Shown here piece after piece: positions 1 through 8,168 of a DNA stretch of 64,000 nt (position 1 is the stretch's first letter; each line of letters starts with the position of its first letter). The notes under the pieces were generated by a model, which was given only the letters and a program-made list of their open reading frames with translations, had not been told where the DNA came from and ran no database searches. The stretch covers positions 62,001 to 126,000 of the forward strand of contig NZ_JAFICC010000014.1 of assembly GCF_017833415.1 (NCBI RefSeq), written 5' to 3'. Both the position numbers and the translations under genes were made by a program. The stretch is from Flavobacterium sp. 1355. GTDB lineage: Bacteria > Bacteroidota > Bacteroidia > Flavobacteriales > Flavobacteriaceae.

Positions 1-795
1 AATAATAGAACCCATTATAAAAGCACCCAATGCAGGAGAAAAACCAACATTTGCCGCAAAACTTACCATCATTAAACATAATGCCAATGAAACAATAAGC
101 AGCATTTCATCTGTCAATAAATGTTTTGTTTTTTTAAGAAGTGTCGGGATAAAAAAGATTCCGCCTACAAACCAAACAGTCAAAAAGAATATTAGTTTTA
201 AAACAGACATCATTAATTCGCCTCCTGAAAATTGCTGACTTACCGCAATAGTCGAAAGTAAAACCATCATCAAAATGGCTACAATATCCTGAACAATAAG
301 CGAGCCGATTACAATGCCGGCAAATTTTTGTGCTTTTACGCCCAATTCATCAAATGTTTTCAGAATAATTGTTGTCGAAGAAATAGATAAAATTACCCCA
401 AGAAAAATGCTATCCATTGATGACCAGCCCATCCATTGCCCAACTAAATACCCTACGAGAACCATAGTAGCTATTTGGGTTATAGCTGTAATAGATGCTG
501 TTCCGCCAACTTTCATTAGTTTTTTAAAACTAAATTCGAGCCCTAAACTAAATAGCAGAATGATTACTCCAATTTCTGCCCAGACTTCGACACTTTTCAT
601 CTCGGTTATAGTCGGAAAAAAATCAAAATGATTTCCGGCCAGAAATCCTGCAATTAGATAGCCTAAAACCAAAGGCTGTTTCATTTTTTTAAACAGGAGT
701 ACTGCAATTCCGGCGGTCATCAGAATTAATCCAAGGTCGCTGATCAAAGGTTGTAAATGGTGAGTACTTTCTGCAGCGGCGTTTAAGGCAATCAT
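1..795 (-). CDS. CPA2-family cation:proton antiporter (Kef-like), C-terminus cut off by window edge
   Basis: The minus strand reads open from an ATG at 793-795 (MIALNAAAESTHHLQ) to the window edge, giving 265 codons without a stop. The product is a run of hydrophobic helices typical of the monovalent cation:proton antiporter-2 family. Visible are a KKMKQPLVLGYLIAG segment, the conserved GVIILLFSLGLEFSF helix, and LGVILSISSTTIILRIFDE. Members exchange K+ or Na+ for H+ across the inner membrane. The N-terminal exchanger domain is nearly complete, but any C-terminal TrkA-N/TrkA-C regulatory part lies outside, so substrate and regulation cannot be told. The family is clear and the exact type is not. 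Confidence 0.85.
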   Translation of the reverse strand, partial: MIALNAAAESTHHLQPLISDLGLILMTAGIAVLLFKKMKQPLVLGYLIAGFLAGNHFDFFPTITEMKSVEVWAEIGVIILLFSLGLEFSFKKLMKVGGTASITAITQIATMVLVGYLVGQWMGWSSMDSIFLGVILSISSTTIILKTFDELGVKAQKFAGIVIGSLIVQDIVAILMMVLLSTIAVSQQFSGGELMMSVLKLIFFLTVWFVGGIFFIPTLLKKTKHLLTDEMLLIVSLALCLMMVSFAANVGFSPALGAFIMGSII

Positions 796-954
796 AAAGT
801 GGTATTTTTTCAGGAGCTCAACCAGCTTTCTGTTTCAGTCTTTCCTTAAAAATGAAATTTTAAGAAAGACTTTTTTTAAATGAAAATTCATCTGACTTTT
901 TATCAAATAAAAATCTCAGTGAAGTAATCTGGCTAGTTTGCTCAAAATAATTAA

Positions 955-990
955 TAAAAAAAAGCTATCTCGATAAAGATAGCTTTTTTT
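955..990 (-). terminator. Rho-independent terminator after purB
   Basis: The stem AAGCTATC (962-969) pairs with GATAGCTT (978-985), flanked by A- and T-runs on both sides. It lies 23 bases past the purB stop codon and looks bidirectional. Confidence 0.8.
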
Positions 991-1012
991 GACAAAATAG
1001 TTTACGTTTTAT

Positions 1013-2359
1013 TTAAATTCCTGTGTAATTACTAGGAGTTATTTGCATTAATTCGGCTCTAATGGCATCAGAAACATCTAAAGTCGCAATAAAATTATGA
1101 ATTGCATTTTTGTCGATTGCTTCATTTGTCCTTGTTAAACCTTTTAGAGCTTCATAAGGATTAGGATAAGCTTCACGACGTAAAATAGTCTGAATCGCTT
1201 CTGCCACAACTGCCCAGTTTCTCTCTAAATCTTCGGCAAATTTAGATTCGTTAAGCAATAATTTGTTTAACCCTTTAAGTGTTGCCTCAAAAGCAATAAT
1301 AGTGTGGCCAATAGGAACACCAATATTACGAAGAACAGTGCTGTCTGTTAAATCTCGCTGTAACCTCGAAATTGGCAGTTTAGCTGACAGATGTTCAAAA
1401 ATAGCATTTGCCATTCCTAAATTTCCTTCAGAATTTTCAAAATCAATCGGGTTTACTTTATGTGGCATCGCAGAAGATCCAATTTCGCCTGCTTTGATTT
1501 TTTGTTTAAAATAATCCATTGAAACATACGTCCAGATATCACGGTCTAAATCGATAATGATATTGTTGATTCTTTTTAATGCGTCAAAAAACGCTGCAAA
1601 ATGATCATAATGCTCAATTTGTGTTGTTGGAAAAGAATGTTGCAGACCAAGTTCAGTTTCAACAAATTTATTTCCAAATTGTTTCCAGTCTATTTGTGGA
1701 TAAGCTACATGATGTGCGTTGAAGTTTCCTGTTGCACCGCCAAATTTGGCAGCAAACGGAATGTTGAATAATAAACGCATCTGTTCTTCTAAACGTTCTA
1801 CAAAAACCAAAATCTCTTTTCCTAAACGGGTAGGAGAGGCTGGCTGCCCGTGCGTACGTGCCAACATCGGAATATCCTTCCATTCTGTGCTTAAATCTTT
1901 TAATTTTGAAATTAAAGAAATTAAACCTGGCATATAAACCTGCTCAAAAGCTTCTTTTGTAGAAAGTGGAATCGCAGTATTGTTAATATCCTGAGATGTT
2001 AATCCGAAATGAATAAACTCTTTATATTGTGATAAACCCAGTTTTTCGAAAGCATCCTTAATAAAATACTCAACCGCTTTTACATCGTGGTTCGTAACTT
2101 TTTCTGTTTCTTTGATCCAAAGAGCATCTTCTGTAGAAAAGTTTTTGTAGATGTTGCGTAAACTGTCAAATAAATTTGAATTTACATCTTTTAATTGTGG
2201 TAACGGAATCTGGCATAAAGCAATAAAATATTCAACTTCAACCAAAACACGGTATTTAATCAGTGCTTCTTCTGAGAAAAAAGGTGCTAATGAAAGTGTT
2301 TTATTTCTATATCTTCCGTCGATTGGCGATATGGCATTCAATTCGTTTAGAGTAGTCAT
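1013..2359 (-). CDS. purB: Adenylosuccinate lyase
   Basis: A 448-residue fumarase/aspartase-superfamily lyase. It catalyses two steps of purine synthesis: SAICAR to AICAR plus fumarate, and adenylosuccinate to AMP plus fumarate. Seen: the N-terminal LNAISPIDGRY block, the TSQDINNTA and ARTHGQPASPT substrate-binding blocks, and the superfamily signature around GSSAMPHKVNPIDFEN (about residues 297-312) carrying the catalytic serine loop. Length and motif order match the E. coli-type PurB subgroup. The ATG start sits about 25 bases from a TATATTTG promoter box. It appears monocistronic, with its own terminator downstream. Confidence 0.97.
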   Translation of the reverse strand: MTTLNELNAISPIDGRYRNKTLSLAPFFSEEALIKYRVLVEVEYFIALCQIPLPQLKDVNSNLFDSLRNIYKNFSTEDALWIKETEKVTNHDVKAVEYFIKDAFEKLGLSQYKEFIHFGLTSQDINNTAIPLSTKEAFEQVYMPGLISLISKLKDLSTEWKDIPMLARTHGQPASPTRLGKEILVFVERLEEQMRLLFNIPFAAKFGGATGNFNAHHVAYPQIDWKQFGNKFVETELGLQHSFPTTQIEHYDHFAAFFDALKRINNIIIDLDRDIWTYVSMDYFKQKIKAGEIGSSAMPHKVNPIDFENSEGNLGMANAIFEHLSAKLPISRLQRDLTDSTVLRNIGVPIGHTIIAFEATLKGLNKLLLNESKFAEDLERNWAVVAEAIQTILRREAYPNPYEALKGLTRTNEAIDKNAIHNFIATLDVSDAIRAELMQITPSNYTGI

Positions 2360-2384
2360 CGTTCTGTTGTTTTTTCGAAAGGTG

Positions 2385-2392
2385 CAAATATA
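2385..2392 (-). promoter_or_regulatory. purB: Bacteroidota -7 box upstream of purB
   Basis: On the minus strand the box reads TATATTTG, an exact TAnnTTTG match 25 bases upstream of the purB start. A TTTC lies 19 bases further upstream in the -33 position. No transcript data support it here. Confidence 0.6.
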
Positions 2393-2449
2393 AGGTATTG
2401 GTAAAACTTCTGAAAGTTAGTTTTAAGTTATTAATTCCGAATGTTGTGA

Positions 2450-3142
2450 TTAAATTATGGTTTTGAAGATTTTATCCCAAATAGTAAAATAAAAGCCATA
2501 ATTGTGGGACTCGTTTTTATGATGATTGGAGTGAAACTTAGTTGTCGAAATCCATTTTGTAAAGTAATTGCGATACCAGAATTTTGGAAAAATATCGGTT
2601 TTTAAATGGCCAAAAATTCCGTACGATAAGTTTAGAATCAGATAGATTATAATACTAAGATAATGAAACTCTAAGACAGAAATTAAAAATAACCATATAA
2701 AACCAAAACCTAATGTTTCTATCGGATGAAGCACATAAAGACTGTAAACATTTGTTTCTACATGACTGTGATGATGTTTATGAATCTTGTAAAACCATTT
2801 TGACTGATGTACCAGATAATGAAAACAGAACATAAAAAAGTCCATTAGTAAAACAAGCAATAAAGTATCCAGAGCAATTGAAAATACAGAATCTGAAAAA
2901 TCAATTTTCATAATATTCCAATTGTATAATTCAAAACCAAGTAAAGTTATAAACGTATTACAAATCAGGGTCGAGATTATCCACTTACGGTCTGTTTTAT
3001 TTAGGAAAGTATTTTCCGGTTCGAGAATTTTTCCAATTAGAATTGAGATATAGAATAATACCAGATTTTCAAACCCAAAAAAGAGCAGAAAACTAGTAAG
3101 ATTGTATTGTGATAAATGGGTTAGCCAGGTTTCAAAAATCAT
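2450..3142 (-). CDS. Fatty acid hydroxylase / sterol desaturase family membrane protein
   Basis: A 230-residue polytopic membrane protein with the three histidine clusters of the di-iron fatty acid hydroxylase superfamily: HYLVH (HxxxH), HKHHH (HxxHH) and a C-terminal HSNHH (HxxHH), with a further H in GHLKTD. Such enzymes hydroxylate or desaturate lipids, sterols or carotenoids at the membrane. The substrate cannot be read from sequence. Its ATG overlaps the stop of the upstream sirtuin gene by 4 bases (ATGA), so the pair is probably translationally coupled. About four transmembrane helices surround the histidine boxes. Confidence 0.85.
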   Translation of the reverse strand: MIFETWLTHLSQYNLTSFLLFFGFENLVLFYISILIGKILEPENTFLNKTDRKWIISTLICNTFITLLGFELYNWNIMKIDFSDSVFSIALDTLLLVLLMDFFMFCFHYLVHQSKWFYKIHKHHHSHVETNVYSLYVLHPIETLGFGFIWLFLISVLEFHYLSIIIYLILNLSYGIFGHLKTDIFPKFWYRNYFTKWISTTKFHSNHHKNESHNYGFYFTIWDKIFKTII

Positions 3143-3840
3143 TTCAGATGTTCTAGTTCCAATAATCTTTCTTTTAAATCGGCAACTCCTGTCGATGCAA
3201 ACTTGGCAATGGTCTCAACTTTATTTCGAATATTCGGGATATCGATTGGTTTTGGATCAATATAAAAAACCGGAGTTGTAGCCGGAGTATAAGAAATAAG
3301 CCCCGCTGCGGGATAAACCTGTAACGAGGTTCCAATTACAGCAAAATAATCTGCAGTTTCTGTAATGTCAATTGCCTCTTCCAGAGCAGGAACTTCCTCT
3401 CCAAACCAAACAATATGTGGGCGCAACTGGTGTCCGTTTTGATCAAAATCTCCGGTAAATAGATCATCTGCCCAATCGAGAATAATGTTTTTGTTTTTTG
3501 TGCTCCTTACTTTCAGAAGTTCACCATGCAGATGCAAAACTTTTGTGCTTCCGGCACGCTCGTGTAAGTCGTCTACATTTTGTGTTATAATGTAAACATC
3601 AAAATGCTGCTCCAGTCCGGCTAAAATCTGATGTCCCAAATTCGGCTGAACTTCTTTAAGCTGTTGACGTCTTTTATTATAAAAATCCAGTACCAATTCC
3701 TGATTTTTATGCCAGCCTTCCGGAGTTGCTACTTCCATGACATCATGACCTTCCCATAAACCATCACTGTCGCGAAAAGTTTTTATTCCGCTTTCAGCGC
3801 TGATTCCTGCTCCGGTTAAAACGACTAGTTTCTTTTTCAT
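3139..3840 (-). CDS. Sir2-family NAD-dependent deacylase (sirtuin), lacks zinc cysteines
   Basis: A 233-residue sirtuin. Seen: the NAD-binding GAGISAESGIKTFR block at residues 10-23, TQNVDDLHERAG with the catalytic-site HLHGEL following, and the GTSLQVYPAAGL block. These enzymes remove acyl groups from lysine using NAD. A tyrosine and arginine in FYNKRR fit the YxxR pair that in SIRT5/CobB-type enzymes favours succinyl or malonyl lysine. The protein contains no cysteine at all, so the usual four-Cys structural zinc ribbon is absent and its place is taken by a segment starting at KVRSTKNKN. It heads a two-gene unit with the downstream fatty acid hydroxylase-like gene. Confidence 0.9.
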   Translation of the reverse strand: MKKKLVVLTGAGISAESGIKTFRDSDGLWEGHDVMEVATPEGWHKNQELVLDFYNKRRQQLKEVQPNLGHQILAGLEQHFDVYIITQNVDDLHERAGSTKVLHLHGELLKVRSTKNKNIILDWADDLFTGDFDQNGHQLRPHIVWFGEEVPALEEAIDITETADYFAVIGTSLQVYPAAGLISYTPATTPVFYIDPKPIDIPNIRNKVETIAKFASTGVADLKERLLELEHLK

Positions 3841-4015
3841 TTCTTATTTATTAAAAGATAAAAATAACAATTTATGCATTCATTTCTGCAGAAAAGATAA
3901 GACTTACTTTGCAGATTTTTTCTTTATGAAGAGAAATAAAGCGTAGTTATACTTATTGTTTAGCCTTTTTTAATTATTTAGTTTTAAGAGGAAATTAAAT
4001 AAAAGAAATTCTGAA

Positions 4016-5536
4016 ATGATTTTAATACAATTTACAGGTTTGTCAGGTTCCGGTAAAACTACATTGGCAAAAAATGTAGCGCATTTACTGTCAGCAAGAG
4101 GATATAAAGTAGAAGTCGTAGATGGAGATAATTACAGAAAGACACTTTGTAGTGGTCTCGGATTTTCAAAAGAAGACAGATATCAAAACATAAGGCGGCT
4201 TTTTAATGTCGGTCAGGATTTGGTTCAGTCAAACGTGATTGTCTTAATGTCAGCAATAAACCCTTACGAAGATTTAAGGAATGAATTAGGTCAGTACAAA
4301 TTCGTAAAAACAGTATTTCTGGATTGTGACATAGATAATCTTATTAAAAGAGATCCTAAAGGTTTGTATAAAAAAGCACTTTTGCCAGACGAGGACAGTA
4401 ATAAGATTAAAAATTTTACGGGAATAAGTGATATTTATGAGATTCCTCTAAAACCTGATTTAGTTATAAGAACCGACTCAGAATCAGAATCAGTTTCAAC
4501 AGAAAAACTGTATTCTTTTATCATTAGCAGTTTAGCGGATACAACCTTTCAAACCAATAATTTTTCAAATATGGAAAATACAAATCACCCTCTTTTGCAT
4601 TGGATTCCCAATAAATTAATTGAAAAAGACGGTCAGGTATATTTTGAATGGATTTATTTAGGAGAAAAAAGATATCTGGATCCATTTTTTGAAGAAACAC
4701 TGGTTAAGTGCCAAAGCCATCCTGTTAATTCCAAAAGATTTAAAGTGATAAGTACCGCAGAAAACCTTATTGATTGGGCCGGTCAGTTGGCTTCTGTAGA
4801 ATTAAAAGCTTTTGTATTTCATGTTTCGCGTTGCGGTTCAACAATGCTTGCACAATCATTAGCAGTTTCTCCACAGAATATAGTAGTAGCTGAAGCTCCA
4901 ATTATTGATTTGATTTTGAGAAGTGAATTGTTTGACCTTTCTAAAAAAAGAGATCTTATCAAGGCCATAATAAGAATCTTAGGCCAAAAAAGATTTCCCG
5001 AAGAAAAGAATTTAATTATAAAACTTGATTCCTGGCATATATTTAAAACCAGCGAATTAAGAGATGTTTTTCCAAATCTGCCTTTCGTACTGCTTTATAG
5101 AAATCCTGTTGAGGTTTTAAAATCCCATTCAAAATTAAGAGGAATGCACATGGTGCCAAACCTGCTTCCATCAAAAATTTTCGGGATTAATAATGAACAA
5201 ATTGAACAAATTGGTTTTCATCAATATGGTGCAGTTGTGCTTGAGGAATATTTTAAGGCCTATAGTGATTTTTATGAAAAAGACTCAAATGTTTGGGTGT
5301 ACAATTATAACGAAGGGATGAAATCTATTTTAGAAAGATTTTTGACAATTATAAATGCCGATTACTATATCGAAGAAGTTGACCAAATGTATGAACGGCT
5401 AAAAAAACATTCTAAAAATGAAAAAAATGTTTTTACAGGTGATGTATATATAACTGAAAAATTACCGATTGATGTCGAAAAGGTTAATTATTTATATAAA
5501 ATCCTGGACGAAAAAATAAAAGGGCAATTGGCCTGA
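4016..5536 (+). CDS. Fusion of APS kinase with a sulfotransferase domain
   Basis: A 506-residue two-domain protein. Residues 1-175 form an adenylylsulfate kinase: Walker A GLSGSGKTT (8-16), VDGDNYRKTL (36-45) with the family catalytic Asp, GFSKEDRYQNIRR (49-61), a diverged INPYEDLR in place of the usual ISPYRxxR, and KRDPKGLYKKA and NFTGI. Residues 190-506 look like a PAPS-dependent sulfotransferase. They have a DPFF segment (222-225), a 5'-phosphosulfate loop FHVSRCGSTMLA (268-279), and a 3'-phosphate motif LLYRNPVEVLKSHS (359-372). APS kinase makes PAPS, the donor used by sulfotransferases, so the fusion could make and spend PAPS in one chain. The acceptor is unknown. It is a single gene; no ATP sulfurylase lies in this window. 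Confidence 0.88.
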   Translation: MILIQFTGLSGSGKTTLAKNVAHLLSARGYKVEVVDGDNYRKTLCSGLGFSKEDRYQNIRRLFNVGQDLVQSNVIVLMSAINPYEDLRNELGQYKFVKTVFLDCDIDNLIKRDPKGLYKKALLPDEDSNKIKNFTGISDIYEIPLKPDLVIRTDSESESVSTEKLYSFIISSLADTTFQTNNFSNMENTNHPLLHWIPNKLIEKDGQVYFEWIYLGEKRYLDPFFEETLVKCQSHPVNSKRFKVISTAENLIDWAGQLASVELKAFVFHVSRCGSTMLAQSLAVSPQNIVVAEAPIIDLILRSELFDLSKKRDLIKAIIRILGQKRFPEEKNLIIKLDSWHIFKTSELRDVFPNLPFVLLYRNPVEVLKSHSKLRGMHMVPNLLPSKIFGINNEQIEQIGFHQYGAVVLEEYFKAYSDFYEKDSNVWVYNYNEGMKSILERFLTIINADYYIEEVDQMYERLKKHSKNEKNVFTGDVYITEKLPIDVEKVNYLYKILDEKIKGQLA

Positions 5537-5573
5537 AGGAATTAGCGTTACTTTATAAGCAATTCTTTTTTAG

Positions 5574-5581
5574 TATTTTTG
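5574..5581 (+). promoter_or_regulatory. Bacteroidota -7 box upstream of trmH
   Basis: TATTTTTG is an exact TAnnTTTG match ending 17 bases before the trmH ATG, in the short gap after the kinase-sulfotransferase gene. Confidence 0.5.
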
Positions 5582-5598
5582 CGGCAAACAAAACCAAA

Positions 5599-6261
5599 AT
5601 GATTGATTTAGATTACCTCGCATTCCTCGAAAATATATTAACTGATAACCGCAAAGAAAAATTCCTGAAAGTCTTGGCGAATCGTACAAAACATTTTACA
5701 ATTGCAGTTGAGGATGTTTTTCAGATGCACAATACAAGCGCAGTGATGCGAAGCTGTGAGGTTTTTGGAATTCAGGAACTTAATATTATCGAGCAGCGTT
5801 ATGGTAAAAGAATCGATAAAGAAATTGCAATGGGTGCTCAAAAATGGGTAGACATCAATCAGTTTGATTCGATTACCAATTGTGTTTCTGCCTTAAAAAA
5901 TCAAGGCTACCAGATTATTGCCACAACACCTCATGAAAACGACTGTTTACTGGAGGATTTTGATATTACAAAGCCAAGTGCCTTGTTTTTCGGTACAGAA
6001 CGCGACGGACTTTCTCAGGAAATTCTGGACAGAGCAGATGGTTTTCTTAAAATACCAATGGTAGGTTTTACAGAAAGTCTGAATATTTCTGTTTCGGCAG
6101 CAATCATCATTCAAAATCTAACCAACAGGCTAAGAAATTCAGATATTGACTGGCATTTATCTGATGAAGAAATATTAGAAAAACGCCTTTCTTGGGCTAA
6201 AAATTCTATAAAAGATATTAAGAGAATCGAAGCACGTTATTACGAGGAAAATCAGAAATAG
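5599..6261 (+). CDS. trmH: SpoU/TrmH-family tRNA/rRNA 2'-O-methyltransferase
   Basis: A 220-residue SPOUT methyltransferase. Seen: the N/R motif (HNTSAVMRSCEVFGI, about 43-57) with its catalytic arginine, motif 2 LFFGTERDGLSQE (about 130-142), and motif 3 IPMVGFTESLNISVSAAI (about 153-170), which forms the trefoil-knot SAM site. The short basic C-terminal extension is like TrmH, which makes Gm18 in tRNA, but a 23S rRNA target is not excluded. The ATG start follows an exact promoter box. Confidence 0.88.
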   Translation: MIDLDYLAFLENILTDNRKEKFLKVLANRTKHFTIAVEDVFQMHNTSAVMRSCEVFGIQELNIIEQRYGKRIDKEIAMGAQKWVDINQFDSITNCVSALKNQGYQIIATTPHENDCLLEDFDITKPSALFFGTERDGLSQEILDRADGFLKIPMVGFTESLNISVSAAIIIQNLTNRLRNSDIDWHLSDEEILEKRLSWAKNSIKDIKRIEARYYEENQK

Positions 6262-6267
6262 CGATTT

Positions 6268-6294
6268 CCTTCAAGGTTTCCAAAACCTTGAAGG
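6268..6294. repeat. Inverted repeat, CCTTCAAGGTTT family, copy 1
   Basis: The arms CCTTCAAGGTTT and AAACCTTGAAGG are perfectly complementary across a 3-base centre. It lies 7 bases after the trmH stop and could act as a hairpin for trmH mRNA. A diverged copy lies at 6403-6429. Confidence 0.8.
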
Positions 6295-6324
6295 TATTTG
6301 GAATATTCTTTTAAATATGAAAAG

Positions 6325-6394
6325 TTTTCGCCACGAATTACACGAATTAATTAATTTAAAAATTGGTGGAAAATCGTGTAATTCGTGGCGAAAA
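6325..6394. repeat. Inverted repeat, TTTTCGCCACGAATT family, copy 1
   Basis: The 21-base arms at 6325-6345 and 6374-6394 are perfectly complementary, with a 28-base AT-rich loop. A related element with 16-base arms is at 8097-8157. The element contains no gene and sits between two copies of the CCTTCAAGGTTT repeat. Confidence 0.85.
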
Positions 6395-6402
6395 AAAATA
6401 TA

Positions 6403-6429
6403 CCTACAAGGTTTTGGAAACCTTGCAGG
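6403..6429. repeat. Inverted repeat, CCTTCAAGGTTT family, copy 2
   Basis: The arms CCTACAAGGTTT and AAACCTTGCAGG pair except at one position. It is a diverged copy of the element at 6268-6294. Confidence 0.75.
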
Positions 6430-6433
6430 AGAG

Positions 6434-6486
6434 TCGTTGAGAAAAAACTTAGTATCTCAGCAACTCAGAACCTTAGCATCTTTAAA
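6434..6486. repeat. CTTAGTATCTCAG-family repeat fragment
   Basis: This holds the words CTTAGTATCTCAG and CAACTCAGAACCTTAGCATC, which recur around 8164-8180 and in inverted form at 37350-37438. It touches the 3' end of the YARHG lipoprotein gene. Confidence 0.6.
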
Positions 6487-6488
6487 AA

Positions 6489-7391
6489 TCACCTTCCAAA
6501 AGAATCATAGTTATCTTCTGCGTATTTTTCAAAACGTTTTAATAATACAATATTCTCTTTTTCTATAGTTGTTAATTGATTGTCAACACTAGTCGAAACC
6601 GGAATATACCATTCGACATCATCAAAAAACTGACGTACTGTTTTCGTTTTAAAAGAAAGTCCGTGTCTGGCAAAAATGGTATTTCTAAGAATTTCTAAAT
6701 CTATCTTTTTTAAGTTTTTAACATCAGATTCTTTTAATTTCTGTGTCGAAGAATTGATTTTTAAAATGCTTTCAGATGCCATTCTGTATACATTTTCAAA
6801 ATAAGTTTCGGTTTTTGTAGTGTCTTTTGTTTCTTCATCTTCATTCTCTTCTTCATAAGTTACTTCCTCTTCTTTTGGATTTTCATAATCAACATACATA
6901 TCGTTATCCGGAAGCATTACTGTAGGGTCGTATTTAAACTGTTTTTTAGTTAGTTCAAATTTTCTTTTTCGGACTTCTTTTTTAGGATTATTTGCTGTCC
7001 ATGTTCCTTTTAAAAGTGTATCATTTTGTATTTCGAAAGTAAAAACACCATCGTTTTTATCATCGCCTGGTTCTTTTAGTGTAAAAGAAATAGTATTTCC
7101 TGTTCTTTTCATTGTACCTGCAAGCGGTCTGTTATTACCTGCAACGATACTTTGTCCTGTAACTTCTGTTTTGGTAATTTTTTTGATAACAATATTGATC
7201 TTATTACTATATCTTTCTTTTTCGGGCTGGGTTGTGTCACGTTCTGCAACAACAAAATCGCCAACCCATGAACCGTATAAATCAGTTCGGATTTCTTCGG
7301 GCATTTTATTATCACTGATTTGTGGTTGTTTTTCTTTAGAATTACAGGAAAAAAGTAAGATGGCTAAAAATAAATAAAGAAGGTTTTTCAT
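6489..7391 (-). CDS. YARHG-domain lipoprotein
   Basis: I place the start at the ATG at 7389-7391, because it gives a lipoprotein signal (MKNLLYLFLAILLFSCNSKE) and overlaps the upstream stop by 4 bases (ATGA). The reading frame stays open further upstream. The product is 300 residues. After the lipobox cysteine at about residue 16 comes a beta-rich region of about 115 residues, then an acidic linker (EEEVTYEEENEDEETKD), then a C-terminal YARHG-type domain, here FARHGLSF, followed by an aromatic FFDDVEWYIP block. YARHG domains occur in extracytoplasmic proteins of unknown role. Probably anchored in the cell envelope. Confidence 0.8.
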   Translation of the reverse strand: MKNLLYLFLAILLFSCNSKEKQPQISDNKMPEEIRTDLYGSWVGDFVVAERDTTQPEKERYSNKINIVIKKITKTEVTGQSIVAGNNRPLAGTMKRTGNTISFTLKEPGDDKNDGVFTFEIQNDTLLKGTWTANNPKKEVRKRKFELTKKQFKYDPTVMLPDNDMYVDYENPKEEEVTYEEENEDEETKDTTKTETYFENVYRMASESILKINSSTQKLKESDVKNLKKIDLEILRNTIFARHGLSFKTKTVRQFFDDVEWYIPVSTSVDNQLTTIEKENIVLLKRFEKYAEDNYDSFGR

Positions 7392-8023
7392 TTTTTTGAT
7401 TGATGATAAAGATAATATTCTATGATTAATAAATTCGGAATCCAGCCCAACCAAGCTATAATTTGATATAAATCCATTGGCGCAGGATGAAACAAATATA
7501 CAAGAATAACCTTCCAAAAACGCAAGGTAACGGCGGAAAATGTTAAAGCAAAACTTCGAAGCATAAATGCCTTATGCTGTACGATTTTTTTGTTTTTAAT
7601 AAACAGAAAGCCTTTTAAAGTAAAGTAAAACCATAAAACGGATAAAGTGACAAAAGATATTTTAGAATAAAATCCTCCATTAGCGAAAAAACCAATAAAT
7701 AACCCCGAAGGCGCACTTAAAAACAGAACTACAAAAACATATAGCTTTCCGAGATTCCGGTGCAGAACAGGATATTTATTTAAAAGAGTATGGTTAAACT
7801 GAAAAAATCCGGAAAGCAAAACAAAAATTGCCGAATAAACATGGATGTAAAAGAAGAGAATGTAATATGGGATTTCAGAAACTTCGGTTTGTTTGATTTG
7901 AAGAAAAGCAGCATCATTTTTTAGCGGAATATACTGCCAGGTTAGCTTCAGCATTAAAATAAAGAAATAACTAAAACAGACTGCCCAAATTAATAATAAC
8001 GAAAACTGAATCTTCTTTCTCAA
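7388..8023 (-). CDS. DUF2306-like integral membrane protein
   Basis: A 211-residue membrane protein with about six hydrophobic helices. The motifs HRNLGKLY and QHKAFMLRSFALTFSAVTLRF match the conserved histidine-containing blocks of DUF2306 membrane proteins, whose function is unknown. The histidines H129 and H170 region could bind a cofactor, but that is inference. Its stop overlaps the start of the YARHG lipoprotein by 4 bases. Confidence 0.75.
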   Translation of the reverse strand: MRKKIQFSLLLIWAVCFSYFFILMLKLTWQYIPLKNDAAFLQIKQTEVSEIPYYILFFYIHVYSAIFVLLSGFFQFNHTLLNKYPVLHRNLGKLYVFVVLFLSAPSGLFIGFFANGGFYSKISFVTLSVLWFYFTLKGFLFIKNKKIVQHKAFMLRSFALTFSAVTLRFWKVILVYLFHPAPMDLYQIIAWLGWIPNLLIIEYYLYHQSKK

Positions 8024-8096
8024 TTCTTTCTTGTAAAAGGTTTGTTAGTTACCAAATATAAATAATTCCCAATCACTTTTTGGTAATTGGGGTGAG

Positions 8097-8157
8097 TTTT
8101 TCGCCACGAATTTACGAATATTTTATTATCAATAATTGGTGAATTCGTGGCGAAAAA
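8097..8157. repeat. Inverted repeat, TTTTCGCCACGAATT family, copy 2
   Basis: The 16-base arms at 8097-8112 and 8142-8157 are perfectly complementary around an AT-rich loop. It matches the outer part of the element at 6325-6394 and is followed by a TCTTAGTATCTCAG word at 8167-8180, the same pairing of repeat types seen at 6.3-6.5 kb. Confidence 0.85.
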
Positions 8158-8168
8158 AACTTTGAATC

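Noticed and set aside
314..631. Plus-strand ORF of 105 codons
   Set aside because: It lies opposite the antiporter gene, whose minus-strand reading has clear family motifs.
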